Positions 46,279 through 55,999 of a stretch of DNA of 64,000 nt are shown in pieces. Under the pieces are notes generated by a model. The model had not been told where the DNA came from. It saw only the letters and a program-made list of their open reading frames with translations, and did no database searches. Source of the stretch: Vitis vinifera (taxonomy: Eukaryota > Streptophyta > Magnoliopsida > Vitales > Vitaceae); NCBI RefSeq assembly GCF_030704535.1, contig NC_081807.1, positions 2,707,001 through 2,771,000 of the forward strand, written 5' to 3'. Position 1 is the stretch's first letter. Each line of letters starts with the position of its first letter. The translations under genes were made by a program, and so were the position numbers.

Positions 46279-49200
46279 CTGCAAATGCAATCAAAATCTC
46301 AATTAATTAGACTAAAATTCCAGTATTCTTGCAAACTTCAAACATAAACATCAAGAGTGTCTTTGTAGAATCCTTGTATTAAGATATCAGCCTAATTCAT
46401 TTTCAATATACCCCGCAAGTTTATGGCAAACTAAAAATGTCAATCACAGAAAATTATCTCCTCAAAAAAGGGGAAAAAAGTAGAGAGAAATTTCCAAATC
46501 ATCAAATGAATAAAAAAAATTTTACTCTCATCCGTTTCTTCAACAACTTATCAAAGGATGAGCTTATTGCAGAAAACAGTCATTTCATAAATAGTAATCA
46601 AAATCAGAACAATCTACTATGAATTATACAATTGGATGGTCAATAGGAGTACACATAATAGACAATTGACAGCTGAACCCACAAGATGATCTCAACAACA
46701 ACTAGTTACAGTGTAATCAAGTCATTCTAAACAACAAAGAAATACACTTCAAACAGTTCTATGAAATATTTGTTGAACTATGCCAAAAAAAGAAATGATG
46801 CTTCGAGCAGGCTCAGCAAATTTAAATATCATTAAGAGAAAAACACCTAAGAAAGAGAAAGTGCAATCAAGTAACAGATAGTATACAAAGGGCACCATGA
46901 AGCACAGAGGATTTAAAAATAAAATAAAATAAAAATAGCACTACCCATTTCCCAAACAATTGATACCACCAATATATGGCCTATTTGGAAAGAAAACATG
47001 CAGAGTGTCACTGGACCTCCCAACCCCTCTCCCCACATTGAGCAGGCACACAAACAGACGAGGAGAGGTGTTAAGCAGTGTGTTGGCAGCTATGGCATTC
47101 GACTATTACAGTAATTGCCTATGTTCTTGCTATAACATTCAACTATTACAGCACATCTGCAACATTGCTGTAGCTGCCATACAGGATGTGCACTAAATAG
47201 ATGGTTTTAAAATTGCATGAGGTGATCAAAGAAGTGGGGCCATGAATGGATGCCAACAGATGGTGAAAGAAGACAACAATGATCTCATGTCTCAAAAGAG
47301 CCATATTACATAACAAAAATAACGTAGATTATCATCAGCAAGTGTGTCCTTGTCAAGAGCATGAATATACAACAGGAAGAATCTCACAAATGAATGGAAA
47401 AAAATAACGTCTAGAAAAGGTCACCGTATAGGAAGAAAGTATAAATAGTGCTTTAAAGGTTTCAATGATACAAAGATTAAAATTCTATAGTACATGCCTA
47501 CATATTTTCAATATCAACAATAAATAACTAATAAGCATCCCAACAAATAAATATTTGAATTGGTAAGCATCTAACAATCTTTTTTTTTGATAGGCAAACA
47601 CACAAAAAGCATATATTAGAATAGGGCACCTTGAGGCTGACCCAAAAGCATACAAGAGCACCAAAATCTAAAGTTTTAAATGCATATAATTAGTAATATG
47701 GAAAGAATGTGAGGTAAGACTTGCTCGGTGATCCAGTTTGAACCTATGTTATATGGCACTCCTAAGTATGTGAAGTGCCTGTGTTGGACATTGACATAAC
47801 AAGGGTTTCAGTGTGTACATGTCCAGAATGCCTATCGGTCATATATGTATCCTACAAGAGTGTTCAATGAAAAAATGAATAAAAAAAAGAAGAAAAGAAA
47901 ACTGACAAATAAACTCATATTTCCTTGTCACACTAGACTCATAGTTGGCATTCCATCCTAATTAATTATACACCTCAATATGACCTAGGGGATATAACAA
48001 GAAAAAGGGAAATTCAACTATTTCATCACACCATGTTTCTTAATATCTAGGGATTAAACAAATTTGACACTTAGACAACCACCCAACACCAGTACTCAAG
48101 TTACTGAAACACAGTTTTGACAAGAGCTAGCCTAACCATTTCGCTTGTTTAGGTTTCAGAGGTTGCTTGTAAGTTCCAAGTGCCATAATTGTACTCTCTA
48201 AATTTGCAAAATAAGAGAGAAGGTAATGGAAGGGAAAAAGACACCTTAGAATAATCTGAATTGGCTATTTGAGTATTGTGGATGCCCTATTAGGTGCACC
48301 CTTCACAAACTTCCGACTGTCAGGAAGTAACTTCAGCCATAAATAAGAATAAATTAATTTTGTCTAGCGAAAAATACAACCTCACTAAGAATTTTAAGCT
48401 CACCCCAGATAAAGTCCCCAGAAGTAATGATTGTTGAATATACCATACTTGGAGCTGATACAAGTTGATAATTTTTTTTTAGTAACAACAGAACATAACC
48501 AATGCACAATACTGTTGGAACTCTGAAGTATCTAAAGTCAAACCAACCTCACCTAAATATGAAGGTTCATCAAAGATCAAGTTAGATCAGATCCATCAGG
48601 TAAGCAATTAATTCATTCTACAATTTATATTGCTTTGCCTTACATAATTCCTCAATTATATTGCCTGTTAATCCCGCATAATAGAAGTGCATTGTTTACA
48701 AATAATGCACCAATATATGGGAGTACAAATGGCTTATAAAAAAAAAAAAACAGAACTAGCAATAAATATGTAATAGAAATTATCACATGCATTAATCCTG
48801 CTTAACATAAATGTGTTGTCTACAAATAATGCACCAATAAATGGGAATAGAGGCACCAATGACCACGTGTCGAAAGCCAATTTTGACCTCAAACACTTAC
48901 AAAAGAATCTCACCATTACTTACTAAAAATATGTAAAAAGAACAAGTGTTTCATGCCTTTTTTCTATGTAATCTATTATAACCATAATTGTTAAAAACTT
49001 ACGATACACGATACGATACATTTTTATGAAAATTGACAAGAATCGCAATTCGTATCTTACAATGCACACACCTTCAACGATTTTTCATAATTTAAAAAAA
49101 AAAAATTCAAATTCAATCTTTTTTGTCCAAAAAATTATTATATTAATTAAATAAACAAAAATGTTAGAAATTGATCATAAAAAGGAGAAAGAGCTAAAAT

Positions 49201-49455
49201 AATCCTATGTAAAAAACTATTTAGTTATCAAAGACCATATTGGAAGATAAATAAATTTATTAGGAAAATTTTCATTTAAATGGTTTGAATGTTTGACATT
49301 GAAAATGATGGTGATAGGTAAATGAAAACTTTTATGTATTATATTAGTTTGCTTTTTTTTTTGGGCAAGGAAGGAATAATGACAAGCATAAAATGTTAGA
49401 ACTTCATAAATGACACAGACAAATATCAAGAACATGTACAAGTATATATGCTTAG
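46279..49455 (-). other. Putative large intron of the bromodomain gene, left part
   Basis: There is no exon-like sequence of a bromodomain protein on the minus strand and no other gene. It contains a short LINE 3' tail at 47581-47670 and A/T-rich sequence. The direct-repeat pair around 48680-48730 and 48790-48850 (AAATAATGCACCAATA-type) is a small local duplication. Confidence 0.5.
47581..47670 (-). mobile_element. LINE 3' end fragment
   Basis: A T-run followed by GATAGGCAAACACA...GGGCACC...AAAGCATACAAGAGCACC matches the 3' terminus of the full LINE at 49471 (T-run, GATAGGCAAAAACAG...AAAGCATACAGGGAGTATAC). Only the last about 90 bp remain. Confidence 0.7.
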
Positions 49456-49601
49456 CCAGAATTTGGAACTTTTTTTTTTTTTTGATAGGCAAAAACAGAA
49501 TTATATTAGAAAAGGGCACCAAAAGGAAAGCCCAAAGCATACAGGGAGTATACAAAGGACCCTTAAAGCACACCCAAGAGAAAGGAAAACAAACCCGACC
49601 C

Positions 49602-52600
49602 TCATCTAGCGCCTAGCCAATCAAGAAAACTAGGTAAAGTGAGAGGATCTACATTTACAATTGATTTTGTCCACACCCAAAGATTACAAACAAAAGAATT
49701 CTTCAACCTATGAACCGAAAAGTCCTCATTATCGAAAGCAATCCTGTTTCTTTCCATCCAAACCGCCCAAAAGAGGCACAACGGGGCTGCCTTCCACACC
49801 TTTCTATGCTTCTTGCCCAACATAAAGCCCCTCCATTCAATAAGGGTCTCTCTAGCCGAATAAGGGAGGACCCAACACACTCCAAAAAGGGCGAACAATA
49901 AATCCCATAAGGCTCTTGCCTTAGAGCAATGAATAAGGATATGATCAATTGACTCCTCTTCCTCACAGCACATAAAACATCTGTTAGCAACAGCCCAACC
50001 CCTCTTTTTAAGCTGGTCCATAGTAAGCACCTTACCCCAAGCAGCCTCCCAAGCAAAGAAACTCACTTTGGACGGCACACTAGGGTTCCATATCAACCCA
50101 TGAGGGAAAAGACCAGCTCTTCTTGAAGATAGATCATTATAGAGCGATTTAACTGAAAAACTCTCATTCGAAGTCACTTTCCACATCATTCTATCTTCCA
50201 TAATAGGACTAAGCCTTGCGCCTCGGATTGTCAAAAGAAGCCTCTCCACCTCCTCCACCTCCCAATCATTGAAGGGCCTAGAAAATCTAGGACACCAAGC
50301 CCCTTCCACTCCCGAAGTGTCCCAAAACTCCTCTACCCAAGCCTCCTTAGAGAAAGCAAAAGCATACAAGGAGGGAAAAGAATTGCATAAGGGGAGATTC
50401 CCCCACCATATATCTTTCCAAAATATTACCCTTCTACCATTCCCCACTAAAAAAGCGACTTTATTTTGCATAAGGGCACCTTCCTTCCTTATTTCCTTCC
50501 AAAATCCTACCCCATAACTCTCCCTCACTTCTCTAGAACTCCACCCCCCTTCTTCCTCCCCAAACTTCCTACTAATGACATGCCTCCAAAAGTTCTCCCT
50601 TTCAATCGCAAACCGCCAATTCCACTTGCAAAGAAGGGCCCTATTAAGGATGGAAAGACGTCTAACTCCCAAACCCCCCTTCCTCTTATCCATGCAAACA
50701 GTATCCCAGTTAACTAAGTGAGGCTTCCTCTCCAAAGCACCCCCTCCCCACAAGAAGTCCCTTTGAATTTTCTCCAACCTTAGACTCACCACTCTTGGCA
50801 TTCGGAGTAAGGACATCAAGTATATAGGCATGCTTGACAATGTACTCCGAATTAGAGTAATTCTCCCTCCTTTGGAAATAAATTGCCTCTTCCACAAGGC
50901 CAGCCGTTTCCGAAATCGCTCTTCCACTCCATCCCAAACAGCCACCGACTTGTGGTTTGCCCCCAAAGGGATCCCCAAATAAGAAGAAGGCAGCTTACCC
51001 ACTTTACAGCCAGCCTCAAGAGCCAAATTTTCCAAATTCTCCACTCTACCAACCGGTAAAATTTCGCTTTTGTCCAAGTTGATTCTCAAACCTGATATGG
51101 CTTCAAACCACATCAACAACCAGCTTAAATGGACCATCTGATCTTCGGAAGCTTCACAAAACACTAATGTGTCGTCGGCAAACAGCAAATGAGAGACTAA
51201 GGCCCCATTCCCACCCCTTCCATCAACCCTACAGCCTGAAAGGAACCCTCCCTCCACTGCTCTATGGATCAGCCTGCTAAGGGCCTCCATTCCTATCACA
51301 AATAGGTAAGGAGATATGGGGTCCCCCTGCCGCAGCCCCCTTGAGCTGTTGAAGAAGCCTTCCGGGGTGCCATTGATCAAAACTGAAAACGTTGCTGTAG
51401 AGATGCACCAGGATATCCACCCAATCCACTTCTCCCCAAATCCCATGCTTTGCAATACAACCATCAAAAAGTTCCAATTTATGTGATCGTATGCCTTCTC
51501 TAAATCCAATTTACATAACAATCCACACTCGTTTCGTTTCAACAGAGAATCTATTGCCTCATTGGCAATAAGGGCAGCATCAAGAATCTGTCTTCCTTCA
51601 ACAAAAGCGTTTTGAGCTGAAGACACCACTTTGCCCACTACCTTCTTAAGTCTGTTGGCTAACACTTTTGCCAACAGTTTATACAATCCGCCCACCAAGC
51701 TGATCGGTCTGAAGTCTCTAAGGTCCTCGGCTCCAGGTTTTTTTGGGATTAGGACCAGGAAGGTCGAATTTAGGCTCCTAACGAATCTGCCGCGCTCATG
51801 AAACTCTAACAGAAAACCCATAATCTCTTCTTTGACAACATCCCAACAAAATTGCCAAAACCTAATGGGGAAGCCGTCTGGACCCGGAGCTTTGTCCCCG
51901 TTTAGGTCTGAAAGAGCCTTGAGGACCTCTTCCTCTGAAAACACCTCCTCCAGACCAGCTGCATCCTCATCACCAATTCTATTAAAATCCAGACCTTCCA
52001 TAGAGGGGTGCCAGCCCCCCGGGTCAGTCAACTGGTCCTTGAAGGCTCTAACCACACCCCTCTTTATCTCCTGCTCCTCAGTTAGCCATACACCATCAAC
52101 TTTAATCTTGGACAGGCAGTTTCTCCTTCTATGGGAGTTAGCCATTTTGTGAAAAAAGCCTGTGTTTCTATCCCCCTCCCTAAGCCAAACTTCTCTTGAT
52201 TTTTGTCTCCAAGAAACCTCCTCCATTAGGGCCCATTTTTCGAAGTCCCCCTTTGCTGCCTTTCTAGCTTCCAATTCCTCCAAAGATAAGGGACGAAGCT
52301 TCTCCTGACCATCCCAGAAATTTACCTTGTCCAGAGCCACTTTCTTATTGACACCCACCTGCCCAAAAACCTCCTTATTCCACGACTTTAGAATAGCCTT
52401 CAACGCCTTCAACTTCTCAGCAAGGATGAAGCTAAACGAGCCATTAAAGCTTAGACTCTGCCACCACCCCTTCAACAGATCCTTAAATCCCTCCTCCTTA
52501 AGCCACATATTTTCAAACCGAAAAGGAACAGGACCTCTTCTAACCCCTCCCCCATCCAATAGAATAGGGAAGTGGTCGGACACAGGCCTAGGGAGGGTAC

Positions 52601-53252
52601 ACTGCACCGCCCCCTTAAAGTGATCCTCCCAATCCTCCGACACCAAGAAACGGTCTAACCTGGTCATAGCTTGATTATTCAGGCCTCCACTCCAGGTGAA
52701 AGGACCCCCCTGAAGGGGAAGATCCCTCAAATCCAATTCATCAATCACTTCCGAGAATCTTCTCATTGAAGAAGACAATCTTCCCCCTCTTCTGCTCTCA
52801 TTCGGGAATCTAATTAAATTGAAATCACCTCCGATACACCAAGGATCGCTCCATAGCCCGCGGATGGCCCCTAACTCTTCCCAAAACAGCTCTCTATATC
52901 TCTTTACTGTAGGGCCATACACTCCTGAAAAAATCCAATTAAAACCATCTTCACAGTTTTTGAACCGGCAGGAGACGGAGAAAAGACCTACCTCCATCCC
53001 TTCCAGCTCCAGCACTCTTTTGTCCCAAAAAACCAACACCCCTCCAGCTGCCCCTCTCGCATTTAGAACTCCCCAATCTAAAAATCTCCCCACACCAAGA
53101 CTTCTCACCACCCCTAGAGACATCTGAGACATTTTAGTCTCCTGCAAGCATACCAAATCCACTTTTTGGGCTCTAATTAAGGCCTTAATTGAACTCCTCT
53201 TATTTCTGTCATTCACCCCCCGGACATTCCAAGATAGGATTTTAATCTTCAT
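49602..53252 (-). CDS. LINE ORF2: endonuclease and reverse transcriptase, 1216 aa
   Basis: The first ATG (53250-53252) gives MKIKILSWNVRGVNDRNKRS. The APE-type endonuclease occupies about residues 1-235, with the catalytic Asn in SWNVRG, Glu in CLQETKM, GGDFNLIRF and SDHFPILL. The reverse transcriptase lies at about 430-760: LVLIPKKPGAEDLRDFRPIS, QNAFVEGRQILDAALIANEA, CKLDLEKAYDHINW, GLRQGDPISPYLF, and the FADD box (HLLFADDTLVF) near residue 691. A zf-RVT zinc finger (CFMCCEEEESIDHILIHC) is near 1080-1120. No RNase H domain is seen. All key residues are present. It nicks the target and copies the LINE RNA by target-primed reverse transcription. Its start overlaps the ORF1 stop as ATGA. Confidence 0.93.
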   Translation of the reverse strand: MKIKILSWNVRGVNDRNKRSSIKALIRAQKVDLVCLQETKMSQMSLGVVRSLGVGRFLDWGVLNARGAAGGVLVFWDKRVLELEGMEVGLFSVSCRFKNCEDGFNWIFSGVYGPTVKRYRELFWEELGAIRGLWSDPWCIGGDFNLIRFPNESRRGGRLSSSMRRFSEVIDELDLRDLPLQGGPFTWSGGLNNQAMTRLDRFLVSEDWEDHFKGAVQCTLPRPVSDHFPILLDGGGVRRGPVPFRFENMWLKEEGFKDLLKGWWQSLSFNGSFSFILAEKLKALKAILKSWNKEVFGQVGVNKKVALDKVNFWDGQEKLRPLSLEELEARKAAKGDFEKWALMEEVSWRQKSREVWLREGDRNTGFFHKMANSHRRRNCLSKIKVDGVWLTEEQEIKRGVVRAFKDQLTDPGGWHPSMEGLDFNRIGDEDAAGLEEVFSEEEVLKALSDLNGDKAPGPDGFPIRFWQFCWDVVKEEIMGFLLEFHERGRFVRSLNSTFLVLIPKKPGAEDLRDFRPISLVGGLYKLLAKVLANRLKKVVGKVVSSAQNAFVEGRQILDAALIANEAIDSLLKRNECGLLCKLDLEKAYDHINWNFLMVVLQSMGFGEKWIGWISWCISTATFSVLINGTPEGFFNSSRGLRQGDPISPYLFVIGMEALSRLIHRAVEGGFLSGCRVDGRGGNGALVSHLLFADDTLVFCEASEDQMVHLSWLLMWFEAISGLRINLDKSEILPVGRVENLENLALEAGCKVGKLPSSYLGIPLGANHKSVAVWDGVEERFRKRLALWKRQFISKGGRITLIRSTLSSMPIYLMSLLRMPRVVSLRLEKIQRDFLWGGGALERKPHLVNWDTVCMDKRKGGLGVRRLSILNRALLCKWNWRFAIERENFWRHVISRKFGEEEGGWSSREVRESYGVGFWKEIRKEGALMQNKVAFLVGNGRRVIFWKDIWWGNLPLCNSFPSLYAFAFSKEAWVEEFWDTSGVEGAWCPRFSRPFNDWEVEEVERLLLTIRGARLSPIMEDRMMWKVTSNESFSVKSLYNDLSSRRAGLFPHGLIWNPSVPSKVSFFAWEAAWGKVLTMDQLKKRGWAVANRCFMCCEEEESIDHILIHCSKARALWDLLFALFGVCWVLPYSARETLIEWRGFMLGKKHRKVWKAAPLCLFWAVWMERNRIAFDNEDFSVHRLKNSFVCNLWVWTKSIVNVDPLTLPSFLDWLGAR

Positions 53253-55543
53253 TTGAGGCACAGGGCTCTGTCCCCGTTTCTTCTATCCGAGCCTTTCTTC
53301 CTGCTTTCTCCTTCATAATTAATCGACCATTCCAATTTTTTCACTTTCCTATCAAACCTAGTCATCCCTGAACTTCCTTTCTTCTTGCCTTGATCCCTCC
53401 TTGATTTCAGCCTTAACAGAAGTTTAAGAACTTCCCCCTCAACACCAACTGTCGAGAATCCCAAGGACTTGCTGAACTTAGCCAAGCTACTGTCATCCCA
53501 ACCGCTGCCCTGGTCCTCTTCTTCCTCCAGATCCTCACTCTCCTTTGACCTGACACCCCTGTTCTTTCCCCCCTCTGTACTCATCTCCCACGGCCTGCCA
53601 TCAGTCAACAACGCTCGCAACGGAGCATGATACCCATCTTCTTCGTCAATAACTACCGGATCCCTAACAACCCCCACCACCATAGCCCGATCGCACCCAG
53701 AAAGAGAAGAAGAAGAGAAGTGGACCCGAACCCCCCCAAGAACATCGATGACGGGCTCGTACCTGGATGCTTCAGCTAGCAGCGCTTCTTCGGACATCCG
53801 CGCTCTCGCCTTCGCCATTAGAGACTCGGAATCCCTCCAATCTCCTCCAAGGATGCAAGCGATCCCCCCGTCTTCCTTAACTTGGCCACCCGAAGCTTCC
53901 ATCGAAGCCCTAATCTCCATCCCCCCGACCTCGGCACGAGGAGAAGCCCTATTTTCTCTTAATCCCCCCAACACCGGTTCAAAACCTATGTCGGCCCTCT
54001 CTTCGCAGCCCTCGATCAACCCCTTTATGAGGAAAGGCCTTTCCTCGCAGCCCATTACCCACCCTTTTAAGGTGATGGGCCTGGGCTCACAATCTGGCCC
54101 AAACGTCTGGACTCCCACAAATTCTGACTTAAGACCACCATCTCCAAGCCCGCTCCTGGCTTGGGCCTCCCAATCAGGCCCAAAAACACAAGCAGCTGGC
54201 CCAGATTTAAAACCTCCCATGTTTGCTAACTTCCCTCCCCCTCGACTGCTGATCCCGCAGCTGTCTTCTCCATCAGTCACCTCCTTTCCAGGCCCCCTAC
54301 CAGCCAACTCATATGGACAGCCTGAAATCCCTTTTGAAGAACTACCACAGGGCGGCTCACCTGCTCCCCTCTGCTCCATCGGCTGTCCAACCTTCACGAT
54401 CACGCCTCCTCTACACTCTTCACGAGACCCACTCCCTGCAACTTCTACAGCCACTGCATCCCCTTTCCCGAGAGCACTTCCCGCCGGCACCACCTGAGAG
54501 AACCAAGGTGGGGATTCCCACCACAGCTGGACTGAGAAGCACCCCATCTCATCCGCAATCTGGACGGAGGAAGGTGTGTCCCTGCCCACCGATTTCACCA
54601 ACAATCTAGCCCATTGCAGCTCTGCCATTGATTCCGTCTTGTTGTCCACAGCAATGAACCCACCACAACCATCTCCTATCAACTTAAACACCTCTCGATT
54701 CCATAAATGAAGGGGAAGACCTACCACTCTCACCCATACCTCTCTAGCAAAAACACCATTGCTGAAACACCCCACCTCCGGGTGCCATCTTTCCATCATT
54801 AAAACACTGCCTAGAACCTTTCTCTTCCCTCTAGCAAGAACACGCTCGGCCTCACTCATCAATTCGAACTCAAATAGCAATAGCCCACCTCCCATTACAG
54901 CTATGTCCAGCTTTCCTTTGAGGAGCCAAGCGTGGACAGCCCAGTTTTTCAGAAAAACCAACGCAGGAGGATGGTTCTCCACCTTATCCCATCTACCCAC
55001 TAAGCAACGACCCAGCTGCTCTAATCTACCAGGCTTCACCCTCCCTCCCCCTTCCAGCCAAACCTTGTCCCCAAGTCTCCCCAATCTCAGATTTACTACA
55101 TCTGCATATGTCCTTTGATCAGGCTCTTTTTCCTTCTTCAGCACCTCAAGAGAAAGAGGGTCCTTTACTCCTCTAAAAGGAGCTACCCCAACCTCTCTCA
55201 GCTTCTCAGCCAAGGTGTTCCATCCTCCAGATAGCCTCTTTCCTTCTGGAAAAATTAAGCAAAACCTTTTTGCCTCCAAATCACGAACAGAACAGAGAAT
55301 GAATCTACCCGCCTCATTTGTACGACGCTCCAATCTATATTTCCTATTCTCCTCCTCCCATGCGAGGGACCAATTACTATCATCTCTATCTCTACAGCAG
55401 GACTCCACACCTACCAGCAGACTACTGAGGCTTGCATCTCCAAATCTGATCCAAGATGATAGCCCTTTACATCTCTCCCAAATGCATCCTCTCAGCTTTC
55501 CTCCTACTTCATCAATCACAAGATCATAAGCTTTAGATTCCAC
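53249..55543 (-). CDS. LINE ORF1: DUF4283-type RNA-binding protein, about 764 aa
   Basis: The frame is open from the 5' edge of the element. The upstream codons read GGRRRFTVESKAYDLV and the first candidate start in this interval is a GTG. The first in-frame ATG is about 215 codons in, so the true start is either non-AUG or lost by slight 5' truncation. Residues about 150-310 resemble DUF4283 of plant LINE ORF1 proteins (VWVRVVGLPLHLWNREVFKL, then FIAVDNKTESMAELQWARLL). The C-terminal half is rich in Gly, Glu and Ser, ending with basic RRDQGKKKGSSG. No CCHC knuckle was seen. It probably binds LINE RNA. The stop overlaps the ORF2 start by one base. Confidence 0.85.
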   Translation of the reverse strand: MESKAYDLVIDEVGGKLRGCIWERCKGLSSWIRFGDASLSSLLVGVESCCRDRDDSNWSLAWEEENRKYRLERRTNEAGRFILCSVRDLEAKRFCLIFPEGKRLSGGWNTLAEKLREVGVAPFRGVKDPLSLEVLKKEKEPDQRTYADVVNLRLGRLGDKVWLEGGGRVKPGRLEQLGRCLVGRWDKVENHPPALVFLKNWAVHAWLLKGKLDIAVMGGGLLLFEFELMSEAERVLARGKRKVLGSVLMMERWHPEVGCFSNGVFAREVWVRVVGLPLHLWNREVFKLIGDGCGGFIAVDNKTESMAELQWARLLVKSVGRDTPSSVQIADEMGCFSVQLWWESPPWFSQVVPAGSALGKGDAVAVEVAGSGSREECRGGVIVKVGQPMEQRGAGEPPCGSSSKGISGCPYELAGRGPGKEVTDGEDSCGISSRGGGKLANMGGFKSGPAACVFGPDWEAQARSGLGDGGLKSEFVGVQTFGPDCEPRPITLKGWVMGCEERPFLIKGLIEGCEERADIGFEPVLGGLRENRASPRAEVGGMEIRASMEASGGQVKEDGGIACILGGDWRDSESLMAKARARMSEEALLAEASRYEPVIDVLGGVRVHFSSSSLSGCDRAMVVGVVRDPVVIDEEDGYHAPLRALLTDGRPWEMSTEGGKNRGVRSKESEDLEEEEDQGSGWDDSSLAKFSKSLGFSTVGVEGEVLKLLLRLKSRRDQGKKKGSSGMTRFDRKVKKLEWSINYEGESRKKGSDRRNGDRALCLK

Positions 55544-55580
55544 AGTAAACCGTCTTCTACCTCCTCCAGAATTTGGAACT

Positions 55581-55999
55581 AAAAAATCAAATCTAAAAAT
55601 TGAAGTTTATTTTTATAGATTTTATGATAAATCTATACATTAAACTCATTTTTCTTTTAAATTAAACATTTCAAAACTCTACTATTCAATATTTTCCCAT
55701 TGAATGATATGCTTTCAACTCTTTCAATCAAACTATCTACTCCATGCTTTTTGCTTCCAATATATATATATATATATATAAGTAAGAGAGTGTATTAATA
55801 GGTGATAAAGGCGCACAAGAGTACACAAGACATATACAAAGTACACTAGGCAAAAAATGGAAAGAGGGAACACACAAAAAATACTCTCTCCCTCATCCCA
55901 GCCCCAACCAACCTATGAAATCAACTATATTCGTATACGGGCCTATATGCATGTGTATGCATATCTTTTCTATATATTTTCACTATATAAAAAAACTTC
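55581..55999. other. Short A/T-rich spacer between LINE copies
   Basis: It contains an A/T dinucleotide run at about 55760-55781 and no gene. The target duplication of the full LINE ends at 55580. Confidence 0.5.

Larger units (their letters stand above)
49471..55565 (-). mobile_element. Near full-length, recently inserted LINE (about 6.1 kb)
   Basis: The element has a 13-nt poly(A) (plus-strand T13 at 49471-49483) and two long overlapping ORFs, both open. It is flanked by a perfect 15-bp target duplication, CCAGAATTTGGAACT, at 49456-49470 and 55566-55580. The absence of any break in about 5.9 kb of coding sequence and the perfect duplication indicate a recent insertion. ORF1 is open to the very 5' edge with no early ATG, so the copy is probably short by a few to some tens of bases at its 5' end. 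It lies in what is probably an intron of the bromodomain gene and in the same orientation. Confidence 0.93.

Noticed and set aside
53748-54497. 249-codon plus-strand frame opposite LINE ORF1
   Set aside because: It is the reverse frame of the GC-richer ORF1 with Pro/Ser-rich low-complexity translation and no domain; ORF1 on the minus strand explains the sequence.
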